64,000 bases of DNA from a bacterium (lineage in GTDB: Bacteria; Bacteroidota; Bacteroidia; Flavobacteriales_D; Crocinitomicaceae): positions 434,001 to 498,000 of the forward strand of contig JANSYQ010000001.1 in NCBI GenBank assembly GCA_024742305.1, read 5' to 3'. Every line of letters starts with the position of its first letter. Within the stretch, counting starts at the first letter, position 1. Under the pieces are notes generated by a model. The model searched no databases, was not told where the DNA came from, and was given only the letters and a program-made list of their open reading frames with translations. Both the position numbers and the translations under genes were made by a program. Shown here in pieces: positions 54,182 through 62,480 of the stretch.

Positions 54182-54865
54182 ATGGAATTTTCTTGGTTTG
54201 GTTTGGATCTTTTAGAGCCAAATTCACTTCTAACCAACTCACTGATTACCCTAACAGCCCTTATCTTCTTTTCTCTTGTTATTCGCAAATTTCCATTAAA
54301 TAAAGCGTTTTACAACTACTGGAAGTGGCTTTTTCTATTACAAGGAATCTCATTTTTTACTGGTGGCTTGGGACATGTTCTTTACAATTACACGGGGGTT
54401 TGGGGAAAGTTCGTTCCGATGGTTTTTGCCACCGGGATGATCATGTTTGCTGAACACGCCATGTTAACTTTAATACCTAAAGGCAAACAAAATTTGTTCA
54501 TGACAATATCCAAAGTCAAAGCAGCTACGGCAATAGTCATTTTGCTGATTTTAATGCTTAGGATGGATGTCGAAAATAACCTCGAGAAATTATTGTTGGT
54601 ACCTAGTTTGAATTCTACCATTGGATATTTTGCCACGTTGTTCTTCCTTGGATGGCGTTACGGAAAACGCGTTTCAAAAGCACTTTACCTCCTTCCAATT
54701 AGTGTACTCGTTTTAATTCCAGCGGCTATTTTTCAGATGAAGAAAATTAACATTCATCCCTGGTTCGATCGCAACGACGTAGGTCACTTACTTATCATTA
54801 TTACTTTGTTCTTGTATTATTTCGCGATCAAAGGATATCATCGCGATACGGAAGATGCGGCTTAA
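54182..54865 (+). CDS. Seven-helix membrane protein of unknown function
   Basis: The protein of 227 residues from ATG 54182 has seven clear hydrophobic helices (for example LITLTALIFFSLVI, WLFLLQGISFFTGGLGHVLY and LLIIITLFLYYFAI) and short loops. GGLGH in helix 2 and EHAML in helix 3 place His and Glu in the membrane. I recall similar uncharacterised Bacteroidota proteins (DUF6962-like) but cannot be sure. An ATG at 54155 is also in frame, but would sit almost on the tRNA terminator. Its stop overlaps the convergent stop of the next gene by 4 bp. Confidence 0.75.
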   Translation: MEFSWFGLDLLEPNSLLTNSLITLTALIFFSLVIRKFPLNKAFYNYWKWLFLLQGISFFTGGLGHVLYNYTGVWGKFVPMVFATGMIMFAEHAMLTLIPKGKQNLFMTISKVKAATAIVILLILMLRMDVENNLEKLLLVPSLNSTIGYFATLFFLGWRYGKRVSKALYLLPISVLVLIPAAIFQMKKINIHPWFDRNDVGHLLIIITLFLYYFAIKGYHRDTEDAA

Positions 54866-55809
54866 TAACGAACTGTAATTGTTCCGGTTTCTTTGATTGG
54901 AGTACCTTTTTCACTTTCCGCTACTAGAATGTAAACATACTTTCCTGCCGGAACAAGTTGTCCTCTAGTAGGATCTAAGCCAGTCCAACGGAACCTAGGA
55001 TCTTTTGACATCATCACCGTGTTTCCAGTTTGATCATAGATTACGAAATCGAAGGATCTAAACGCAATATCTTCTCCTAAAATTAAATGATATACATCGT
55101 TTAATCCATTTCCATCTGGTGTAAATACATCAGGTATTATGATAGAAATGTCTTCTTTCTCTTCAGTTGAAGTGTCCTCAATAACGATATTTTGTAGCGG
55201 GTCGTCTTCCTTTGCTAAATGCTCTTGCTCTAGCTTGATGATATCATTATTTCTCGCCTCTGTGATGTCTTCTTTTCCAATTTGATCATCTACTTTGTTA
55301 AACGAAGAAGGTGCGGAATCTTGTTTAGGTTTTTCAATCGGATCAGCTGGTACAATAACTTCATCAGGATCTGAAAGAGCCTTCCCATCTCTAGGTCCTG
55401 TTGTAGGTACAACATCGTCGTTTGGAATAACAGCTGGAATGGATTTCTGATTTACCTGAGAAGTAGTATTTGAATTAGATTTATTATCGACTACAAAAAC
55501 CTTTTCATCCTCTTTGATTTTCGATGAATCTTCTTCCGATTTCTCCGAAACAACTGCGGTATTTTTCGGTTCTTTTACTGTATTATCAGAATCCGAGGAA
55601 GTGTACAAAACAACGCCCGTTGCGATCACTGCCGCTCCGGAAATACCAATAATCGCTTTAGTCAACAAAGACATACCCCCAACTCCCGTTGCTCCGGAAG
55701 CGGCACCTACTTGAGAAGCAACATTCGCCCACAAATCAGGGTTCACCTTTGCTTCATAATTCCCCAATTTCTCGGAGAACAGGTCTTTTATTTGGTCATT
55801 ATCGCTCAA
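54862..55809 (-). CDS. Anti-sigma-like membrane protein with C-terminal gliding-motility (T9SS type B-like) domain
   Basis: The 315-residue protein begins with a soluble segment typical of Bacteroidota anti-sigma proteins (LFSEKLGNYEAKVNPDLWANV), then one membrane helix (about 47-68), a long acidic Ser/Asp/Pro-rich stretch (about 70-220), and a C-terminal domain of about 90 residues with PDVFTPDGNGLNDVY, IYDQTGNTV and PAGKYVYILV, the CHU_C/gliding-motility signature. There is no cleavable signal peptide. Its start overlaps the upstream sigma factor gene by 11 bp, which supports an anti-sigma role. The topology is predicted to be N-in, C-out. Confidence 0.85.
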   Translation of the reverse strand: MSDNDQIKDLFSEKLGNYEAKVNPDLWANVASQVGAASGATGVGGMSLLTKAIIGISGAAVIATGVVLYTSSDSDNTVKEPKNTAVVSEKSEEDSSKIKEDEKVFVVDNKSNSNTTSQVNQKSIPAVIPNDDVVPTTGPRDGKALSDPDEVIVPADPIEKPKQDSAPSSFNKVDDQIGKEDITEARNNDIIKLEQEHLAKEDDPLQNIVIEDTSTEEKEDISIIIPDVFTPDGNGLNDVYHLILGEDIAFRSFDFVIYDQTGNTVMMSKDPRFRWTGLDPTRGQLVPAGKYVYILVAESEKGTPIKETGTITVRY

Positions 55810-56335
55810 TTCCTAATTCTTCTAATTTGGTTTTTAAGTATGCCCTAGCACGGGAGTACTGACTCTTAGACGTATTTTCTGATATATTTAGTTGCATGGC
55901 TATTTCTTTATGCGAATAACCTTCGATGGCAAACATGTTAAATACGATCCTATATCCGTCTGGTAAATCATTCACAATCTTCATGAGATCATCAGCTGCT
56001 AATCCTTCAACAATGTAGCTATCCAATTCTAATTTGTAATCTACATCATCTACATTCACACTGTCCTTAAATTTGACATTCCTTCGAATTTCATCCAGTG
56101 CCGTATTCACCATAATTCTACGAATCCAACCCTCCAAGGAACCGTTCCCTGAATACTTGGACAGCTTCATAAATACTTTGACAAAACCGTCTTGTAGTAC
56201 ATCCTCCGCTTGCTCGGTGTTTTTTGCATATCGCATGCACACACCCAGCATTTTCGGGGCAAACTTTTCAAACAACGCACGCTGAGCTCTGGCATCCCCC
56301 TTCAAACACTTTTTCACCAAAGCCGAATCATCCAT
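55799..56335 (-). CDS. ECF-type RNA polymerase sigma factor
   Basis: The 178-residue protein has sigma region 2 (LFEKFAPKMLGVCMRYAKNTEQAEDVLQ and the following WIRRIMVNTALDEIRR) and region 4 with a helix-turn-helix (GYSHKEIAMQLNISENTSKSQYSRARAYL). There is no region 3, as in ECF factors. It is co-transcribed with, and overlaps, the anti-sigma-like membrane protein gene. The operon is divergent from the TlpA-like gene, so it might be under its own or that gene's control. Confidence 0.95.
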   Translation of the reverse strand: MDDSALVKKCLKGDARAQRALFEKFAPKMLGVCMRYAKNTEQAEDVLQDGFVKVFMKLSKYSGNGSLEGWIRRIMVNTALDEIRRNVKFKDSVNVDDVDYKLELDSYIVEGLAADDLMKIVNDLPDGYRIVFNMFAIEGYSHKEIAMQLNISENTSKSQYSRARAYLKTKLEELGIER

Positions 56336-56446
56336 AAACAGCGCTTATTCTTGTAGACCTAAAAATCGTAAAAAAGGTTGCATCCAGCGTAAAATATGTG
56401 GGAAAATGGGTCATTTATCGTATTTTCGTGGCTCCAAAAACTGTAC

Positions 56447-57679
56447 ATGAAATATCAGGCGATCCTATTACTCACCTTTATCTCAACATTTGGATTCGCG
56501 CAAGAAACAACTCTGCCCAAACTAAAAAAGGGACGATGGGTTGCCGGACTGCAGCTGAATGAAAACGATGTCCTTCCTTTTGAAATGGAGGTAGAAAAAG
56601 TCGAAGATAGCTACCAATTCTATGTAGTAAATGGTGATGAAATGATTAAAATGCAATCGCCTGAATTTAAAAATGACAGTCTTTTCGTTCGTTTTCCTTA
56701 CTTCAACTCGGAATTAGTGTTTGTGGCCGATGGCAAAAAATCCATTCATGGTTACTGGCAAAATTTTAATAAGAAAAATTACACCATTCCTTTTACCGCA
56801 GAACGCTCTAAGAAAAATGCACGCTTCTCTGAAACAAAAAAGAAAGCGGATATGTTGGCTCAGGTCGATGGAAAATGGGAAGTTACTTTCGGAAAAGGAT
56901 CTGATTCTGAATATCCGGCGGTTGGTATTTTTAATCAAGAAGAAGAGGTAATTACCGGAACCTTTCTTACCGAGACTGGCGACTACCGTTTTTTGGCAGG
57001 GAACGTAACGGAGGACAGTTTGTACCTTTCTTGTTTTGACGGCTCGCATGCATTTTTATTCAAAGCAAAGAAGAATGGAAATGAGCTGGAAGGAACGTTC
57101 TTCAGTGGATCGCACTGGTCCAGCTCTTGGATGGCAAAACCCAACGCTCAATTCGAACTAACCAGTCCGGAAGATTTGACTTTTATTGAAGGGGATAGCA
57201 CCGTGGCATTTCGATTGTCGAATTTGGAAGGAAAATCTGTCATTTTTCCGAATTCCTCAACGGAAGGAAAAGTAGTCATCATTCAAATTATGGGAACTTG
57301 GTGTCCAAATTGCTTGGATGAAACCATGTACTACAAGAAGTTAAGCGAGCGTTACAAAGACCAAGGATTGGAGATTATCTCTGTTTGTTACGAAGCAGGA
57401 GATACGTTTGAAGAACACAAAGCCAGCATCGAACGCTTGAAAAACAATCTCGATTTAGACTTCACCTTTGTGGTAGGAGGAAGCGCTAAAAAATCCCTAG
57501 CATCTCGACACTTCAGTATGCTGAACGAGGTTATTTCGTTTCCAACATCCATATTTATTGGAAGAGACGGAAGCGTAAAACGCGTTCACACCGGTTTCAA
57601 TGGTCCGGGAACTGGAGAAATCTATACACAGTATGTAGAGGAAACCAACGCGTTGATTGAATTTCTTTTAGCGCAGTAA
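56447..57679 (+). CDS. TlpA-like thioredoxin-fold protein (exported)
   Basis: From ATG 56447 the product has 410 residues: a signal peptide (ending FGFAQ), an N-terminal beta-rich domain of about 230 residues, and a thioredoxin-like domain (about 260-410) with the active site GTWCPNCLDE and cis-proline region SFPTSIFIG. This is the TlpA/ResA type, probably a periplasmic thiol-disulphide reductase. The upstream frame from 56396 would bury the signal peptide, so I rejected it. It is divergent from the sigma factor operon and its stop is directly next to the rpiB stop. Confidence 0.9.
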   Translation: MKYQAILLLTFISTFGFAQETTLPKLKKGRWVAGLQLNENDVLPFEMEVEKVEDSYQFYVVNGDEMIKMQSPEFKNDSLFVRFPYFNSELVFVADGKKSIHGYWQNFNKKNYTIPFTAERSKKNARFSETKKKADMLAQVDGKWEVTFGKGSDSEYPAVGIFNQEEEVITGTFLTETGDYRFLAGNVTEDSLYLSCFDGSHAFLFKAKKNGNELEGTFFSGSHWSSSWMAKPNAQFELTSPEDLTFIEGDSTVAFRLSNLEGKSVIFPNSSTEGKVVIIQIMGTWCPNCLDETMYYKKLSERYKDQGLEIISVCYEAGDTFEEHKASIERLKNNLDLDFTFVVGGSAKKSLASRHFSMLNEVISFPTSIFIGRDGSVKRVHTGFNGPGTGEIYTQYVEETNALIEFLLAQ

Positions 57680-58117
57680 TTATCCGCAAGCAATTTTGTT
57701 CACTCGGCGTTCATGACGTCCTCCTTCAAATTCAGTAGCAAGAAATACGTCCACCATTTCTATCGCTTCTTCTGTGGTAATAAAGCGGGCTGGTAGCGCC
57801 AAAATATTTGCGTTGTTATGTTCACGTGCCAATTGGGCAATTTCCGGTTTCCAGCACAATGCGCTGCGCACTCCTTGATGCTTGTTAGCTGTCATGTTGA
57901 TTCCATTTCCTGAACCGCAGATCAATATTCCCAACGTACCTTCGTTTTCTTCCACTTTGGAAGCCACGGGGTGACCAAAATCTGGATAATCAATACTGTC
58001 TTCTGAGAAGCATCCAAAGTCTTCTACTTCATATCCTTTGGATTGTAAGTGTGAAATAAGCGTAGCTTTCAACTGAAATCCTGCATGATCTGCTCCGATG
58101 GGTAAATATTTGCTCAT
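57680..58117 (-). CDS. rpiB: Ribose 5-phosphate isomerase B
   Basis: RpiB interconverts ribose 5-phosphate and ribulose 5-phosphate. The 145-residue protein has the family features GADHAGFQLK at the N-terminus, the active-site CGSGNGINMTANK with the catalytic Cys, and the C-terminal GRHERRVNKI. Length is normal. The gene borders the candidate replication origin. Confidence 0.96.
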   Translation of the reverse strand: MSKYLPIGADHAGFQLKATLISHLQSKGYEVEDFGCFSEDSIDYPDFGHPVASKVEENEGTLGILICGSGNGINMTANKHQGVRSALCWKPEIAQLAREHNNANILALPARFITTEEAIEMVDVFLATEFEGGRHERRVNKIACG

Positions 58118-58133
58118 TAAATGGAATTTGAAA

Positions 58134-58141
58134 CAAAGCTA
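58134..58141 (-). promoter_or_regulatory. Predicted promoter -7 box of rpiB
   Basis: TAGCTTTG on the minus strand, 16 bp upstream of the rpiB start. Confidence 0.5.
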
Positions 58142-58721
58142 AACCATATTCACTTTTCCATCAAGTTTTAAACATTGAAGAAATCAACACTTTCTACAAC
58201 GCCCGTAAATAGAGGAAGTAGAATGGTAAATTATTCACGTTGTTTTACACAATTGTGTTGGTAAGGGTTCATAAGTCGACAAATCTTTTTCTAGGAAGTT
58301 TGCTAAAAATGTATAAGCAGCTCGCAGATGGAATTTCAAAGAAAAAAACACCTTAATTTATCCCGACTTTTCCTTGACAAATGAACACAAATTGAATCGG
58401 ACAAACGTATAATTCTTTTCACATGTTACCGCTGTGTAAAATTGTGGATAAACCCACCTAATTCAACAAGCATCAAGTAAAGAAGCATGGAAAACGATGT
58501 GAATAACTGCACCTATGATCTTGATAACCTAAATAGCAAACATTTCGTTCACAATTTCCAAACATATTCACAGCACTAATAAGAATTAATAAATCTTCTT
58601 TTTTAAAAAAATATATATCTATTCTCTTGTATTGTGAACAACAAATGACCCAGTTGTATTTTTTGAATCAAATTTCTATCTTCTAGTGAATGTATACGTA
58701 ACTATTTAATAATCAATAAAG

Positions 58722-58729
58722 TAAATTTG
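58722..58729 (+). promoter_or_regulatory. Predicted promoter -7 box of the histidine kinase gene
   Basis: TAAATTTG matches TAnnTTTG, about 53 bp upstream of ATG 58783. A weaker CATCTTTG lies at 58768-58775. Confidence 0.45.
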
Positions 58730-58782
58730 TTCTGGGCGGCGCGGTGCGGCTGTTGGCAAAATTAACGCATCTTTGTAACTGT

Positions 58783-61560
58783 ATGGTTTCTAATAACCAA
58801 CGAATGATTAAGAAATTATTGGCGCTTCTCGAGTACGATTCTCCACGGTTTCGTTTGTTCCACAATCCTGAAAATAGCTTCCTTCGGATTGCGTCAGGAC
58901 AGGCATTTGCTGCTTTAATAGTTGCCCCATTGTACGCATACATTATGTATCGTACCAACGCGCCTGAAATCTATGTTTGGAACGGAATCATCTATACGAT
59001 TGCTTACTTGGTAATTTGTACAATATTTTACTTTGTAAGAACGCTGAGGTCCTGGTTGATGTATGCGTTCATACTGGAGTTTTTCGTCCTAACATTCATC
59101 GCATATTGGCAACTTCGTTCATCCGGTTTTCAACAGGCCGATTTGGTGTTTTTCTTCCTGTTCTATCTAATTTCTAGCATTTCCATTCAACGCTTGTACC
59201 CAGCGATTTTATATCAACTCGGTGTGCTACTCGCTTTTTTGGCAGATTACGAACAACTAGAAGCCGGTTCTAAAGTTCCATTTTTAGTCGTAGGTGTATT
59301 TCTGATTGTAGGATTGTCCATTTGTACCGTCGTGTATTTGCGCCGACAATTGTTGTTCTCCATCAAAGACTATATTTCCTACTTGAGGCGTATTGTAAAC
59401 AATCCTGGAAGTGGGTACGTTTTGTTGAAACAATCCAGTTTGATTGTCGTGGATCACAACGATGAAGTACTGAAGCTTTTGGATATTGATATCGAAAACC
59501 TTGCTGAAACATTTTATTCTTTCTTTAATGATGACGAGCGAAAAACCTTGGCTTCGTTGAAGCAAGGGCACAAATTCAAAAAGCAAATCAGTCTTTCAAG
59601 ACACAACGCAAGGAATTATGCTGAAATAAGAATCACGAATATAATTCTGAAAAACGATGCGTATCTGCTCGCTTCGATATCCAACACAACCGACGAAGTG
59701 CTGAAAAGAGAAGAGCTGCAATTGAAAGAAAAACGATACAGAAACCTCTATTTCCGAAATAAAGCGGGGGTTTTTACCCTGAATAGTCGAACGCAAGTTA
59801 TAGAAGCGAACGATACCTTTTTTAAGATGTTTGAAAACTCGCTAAAAAAGGGCGATCGCCTTTTCAAGGATGAAATTTATGCCGACTGGTCCTTCATAAT
59901 GGAATCGTTGAAATCTTCTGAGAAGGCACAAAGTTATCAAACGCAATACCAGCTGGATTCCGGAGTGCAAAAAACCTTCGTTTTTAGTTGGTATATCGAC
60001 GAGCAAACCGGTTATATTGAAGGTTCTGTGATCGACTTAACCAGTATAGAAAAAGCCAATCAGGCACTGAAGGAAAGTGAAGAAAAATACCGTCTTATTT
60101 ACGAGGAATCCAACGATGCCATTTTGCTTCTTGATGGAGATAGAATTGTTGATGCAAACAAGCGCACTGAAGAAATGTTCGGACTGAACCGAGCCGAGTT
60201 ACTTACCAAAAATCTCTTTCATTTATCCTTTGATTCAGACGTGAATTTAGAGAAGAGGTACCAGCAAGAAAAAGCACGTCTTTCTACTTCAAGAAGTATT
60301 CGATTTAATTGGTTGTTCGATGGTGTTGAAGGTGTTATTGAATCCGAAGTTTCCCTCGTAGAGGTAATGATTGGGAACAAGCTTTTCTATCAATGTGTAA
60401 TTCACGACACCACAGAACAAAATAAATTGGCGAAGGAGCAACTTCGTGCGGAGCTAGCGGAAGAAACGAACGTAAAGCTTGCCGCTGAAATCGAAGAACG
60501 AATTAAAGCTGAAACGAAATTGCAAGAACAGTTTTTGAGAACCCGTGCCATTTTCGAGAGTTCATCGAATACTTTGTTGATTACCTCAAAACCAAACGGA
60601 GACGTTACTTTCTTCAACTCGCACAGTCATAATTACTTCCAAAAAAGATTTGGACTCTTGATAATTAAAAATCGTAACTTCTTTGATTACCTAGAGGGAA
60701 TTGTATCACCACGTCGTCGCCGAATGCTGCGTATTGTATTCGCCAGTGTTCGTAAAGGAGCTTCACGGCAGTATGAAGTACGATTGACGCGAGATGGCGT
60801 AGATTTTTGGTTGGAACTTTTCGTAAACCCAATTTTCGATACGGAAGGCAATGTGGTAGAGATTTCCATGGTGGCACACGACATCACAGAGAAGAAACGC
60901 TCAAGTATTGGCATTGAAGAATCTCTGAAGGAAAAAGACGTGCTACTCAAGGAAATCCACCACCGCGTAAAAAATAACCTACAGGTGATATCGAGTATTC
61001 TCAACCTGCAAAGTTCATTTGTGAGTGACGAAAACACGTTGGGTATCCTCCAAGAAAGTAGAAACCGTATACGTTCCATGGCAATTATTCACGAAAACTT
61101 GTACCGTACCGAAGACTTTGCGAGTATCAAGTTTGATAATTACCTGAGAAATCTAACGGCGAACCTTATTGCATCTTACAGTGTTGATCGCACGATAGAA
61201 TTTGACGCAGATTTACAGGAGGTGGACCTAGTTTTGGATCAAGCCATCCCATGTGGACTTCTTACCAATGAACTCATCACCAACGCACTGAAATATGCTT
61301 GGGAAGGACAAAAAGGAGCGGCCAAAATTCATCTGAAACTAGAACAAGAAGGCGAGATGATCAAGCTAACGATAGCGGACAATGGAGTAGGACTTCCACA
61401 AGAGTTTGAAGACATGCAATCAGACACTTTGGGACTTCAATTAGTAACCACGCTTGCGGAACAGTTAGATGCCGAACTAAAGGTAAATACCGAGCAAGGT
61501 ACAGAGTTTCAGCTCATTTTTGAAAACGTAAAACGCGTAACGATACACCCCGGTACATAA
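58783..61560 (+). CDS. PAS-domain membrane sensor histidine kinase (HisKA_2 type)
   Basis: The protein of 925 residues from ATG 58783 has about six membrane helices in residues 30-205, then several PAS-like domains (about 225-310, 320-430, 430-560 and 600-710, joined by coiled-coil linkers such as KLAAEIEERIKAETKLQEQ), a HisKA_2 dimerisation domain with the phospho-acceptor H of EIHHRVKNNLQVISSILNLQ near 724, and a HATPase domain (LLTNELITNALKYAW, DNGVGLP). It is 77 bp upstream of a LytTR response regulator gene, its probable partner. ATG 58804 is an alternative start. The sensed signal is unknown. Confidence 0.93.
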   Translation: MVSNNQRMIKKLLALLEYDSPRFRLFHNPENSFLRIASGQAFAALIVAPLYAYIMYRTNAPEIYVWNGIIYTIAYLVICTIFYFVRTLRSWLMYAFILEFFVLTFIAYWQLRSSGFQQADLVFFFLFYLISSISIQRLYPAILYQLGVLLAFLADYEQLEAGSKVPFLVVGVFLIVGLSICTVVYLRRQLLFSIKDYISYLRRIVNNPGSGYVLLKQSSLIVVDHNDEVLKLLDIDIENLAETFYSFFNDDERKTLASLKQGHKFKKQISLSRHNARNYAEIRITNIILKNDAYLLASISNTTDEVLKREELQLKEKRYRNLYFRNKAGVFTLNSRTQVIEANDTFFKMFENSLKKGDRLFKDEIYADWSFIMESLKSSEKAQSYQTQYQLDSGVQKTFVFSWYIDEQTGYIEGSVIDLTSIEKANQALKESEEKYRLIYEESNDAILLLDGDRIVDANKRTEEMFGLNRAELLTKNLFHLSFDSDVNLEKRYQQEKARLSTSRSIRFNWLFDGVEGVIESEVSLVEVMIGNKLFYQCVIHDTTEQNKLAKEQLRAELAEETNVKLAAEIEERIKAETKLQEQFLRTRAIFESSSNTLLITSKPNGDVTFFNSHSHNYFQKRFGLLIIKNRNFFDYLEGIVSPRRRRMLRIVFASVRKGASRQYEVRLTRDGVDFWLELFVNPIFDTEGNVVEISMVAHDITEKKRSSIGIEESLKEKDVLLKEIHHRVKNNLQVISSILNLQSSFVSDENTLGILQESRNRIRSMAIIHENLYRTEDFASIKFDNYLRNLTANLIASYSVDRTIEFDADLQEVDLVLDQAIPCGLLTNELITNALKYAWEGQKGAAKIHLKLEQEGEMIKLTIADNGVGLPQEFEDMQSDTLGLQLVTTLAEQLDAELKVNTEQGTEFQLIFENVKRVTIHPGT

Positions 61561-61609
61561 ACCAAGACCGCTTACCAAAGAGCGTTGACGAGAGAAGCAA
61601 ATTTTTCCT

Positions 61610-61617
61610 TACTTTTG
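61610..61617 (+). promoter_or_regulatory. Predicted promoter -7 box of the LytTR regulator gene
   Basis: TACTTTTG with TTGACG at 61585-61590 upstream (about 19-bp spacer), 20 bp before the start codon. Confidence 0.55.
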
Positions 61618-61637
61618 AGAAACACTGCAAAATCCGT

Positions 61638-62396
61638 ATGTCCAAAATAAATGTATTGGTTGTAGAAGACGAGTCCATCGTTTCGAAAGATATTCAGCAC
61701 AGTTTGAAGAAGTTGGGCTATAATGTCGTGGGTGCCTCTGCAACTGGAGAGAAAGCGATTGAGTTAGCAGGATCCGAACAACCTGATGTCGTTTTGATGG
61801 ATATTATGTTGAAGGGTGATATGAATGGAATTGAAGCCGCAGATGCCATTAAAACGCAGTTTTCTATTCCTGTGATCTTTCTAACAGCTTACGCCGATGA
61901 GTCCACATTGTCTAAGGCGAAAATCACACAACCTTACGGTTACATTTTGAAGCCTTTCAAGGAAATTGATTTGCACACCACCATTGAAATGGCGATCTAC
62001 AAGCACGGAAAGGAACTGGAAGTGGTAAAAGAGCGCGACTTACTTTTCTCCATCGTGGAAAATAAAGAGCAAGGATCCAACGATTTCATTTTCGTGAAGT
62101 CGAACAGCAAGTTGGTGAAATTACGCAACGATGAAATTTATTACATCGAAGCCTTGAAGGATTATGTGGTGATTCACACACCTGGAACACGCTACACCAT
62201 CCACTCCACAATGAAAGACATTGAAGCAAAAATGGGAGAGGAGGAGTTCATTCGAGTTCACCGTTCCTACATTGTTCGCATCGACAAAATTGCGACGATT
62301 GAGTACCCGAACTTAACATTGGAAAACATCAAGAAAATCATTCCGATTGGAGGCTCGTATCGCGACGAATTGAACAAGCGAATTCGGACGGTATAA
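61638..62396 (+). CDS. LytTR-family response regulator
   Basis: The 252-residue protein has a receiver domain (1-120) with the phospho-acceptor D55 (VVLMDIML), acidic EDE near the N-terminus, and KPF near 110, followed by a LytTR DNA-binding domain (about 148-252, FIFVKSNSKLVKLRNDEIYYIE and RVHRSYIV). It follows the PAS histidine kinase gene and has its own promoter, so the pair may also be transcribed separately. The target genes are not known. Confidence 0.95.
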   Translation: MSKINVLVVEDESIVSKDIQHSLKKLGYNVVGASATGEKAIELAGSEQPDVVLMDIMLKGDMNGIEAADAIKTQFSIPVIFLTAYADESTLSKAKITQPYGYILKPFKEIDLHTTIEMAIYKHGKELEVVKERDLLFSIVENKEQGSNDFIFVKSNSKLVKLRNDEIYYIEALKDYVVIHTPGTRYTIHSTMKDIEAKMGEEEFIRVHRSYIVRIDKIATIEYPNLTLENIKKIIPIGGSYRDELNKRIRTV

Positions 62397-62480
62397 ATAT
62401 TCAGACATGTCTTGTGTGGGTAAAAGGTCAAATGTTGAAGGGAATACTCCTTCTACTTTTAGCTCGCACCCTTGAACCAA

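Larger units (their letters stand above)
58118..58743. other. Candidate replication origin (oriC): DnaA-box cluster and AT-rich region
   Basis: This gene-free stretch contains a perfect DnaA box TTATCCACA (58443-58451, minus), TTATTCACA (58498-58506, minus), TTTTACACA twice (58243-58251 plus, and 58433-58441 minus, one base from the perfect box), TTATTCACG (58231-58239), ATATTCACA (58564-58572) and TTGTTCACA (58633-58641, minus). A strongly A+T-rich stretch at about 58573-58625 could unwind. Three parS-like sites lie 11-13 kb to the left. No coding frame is convincing here. Confidence 0.55.
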
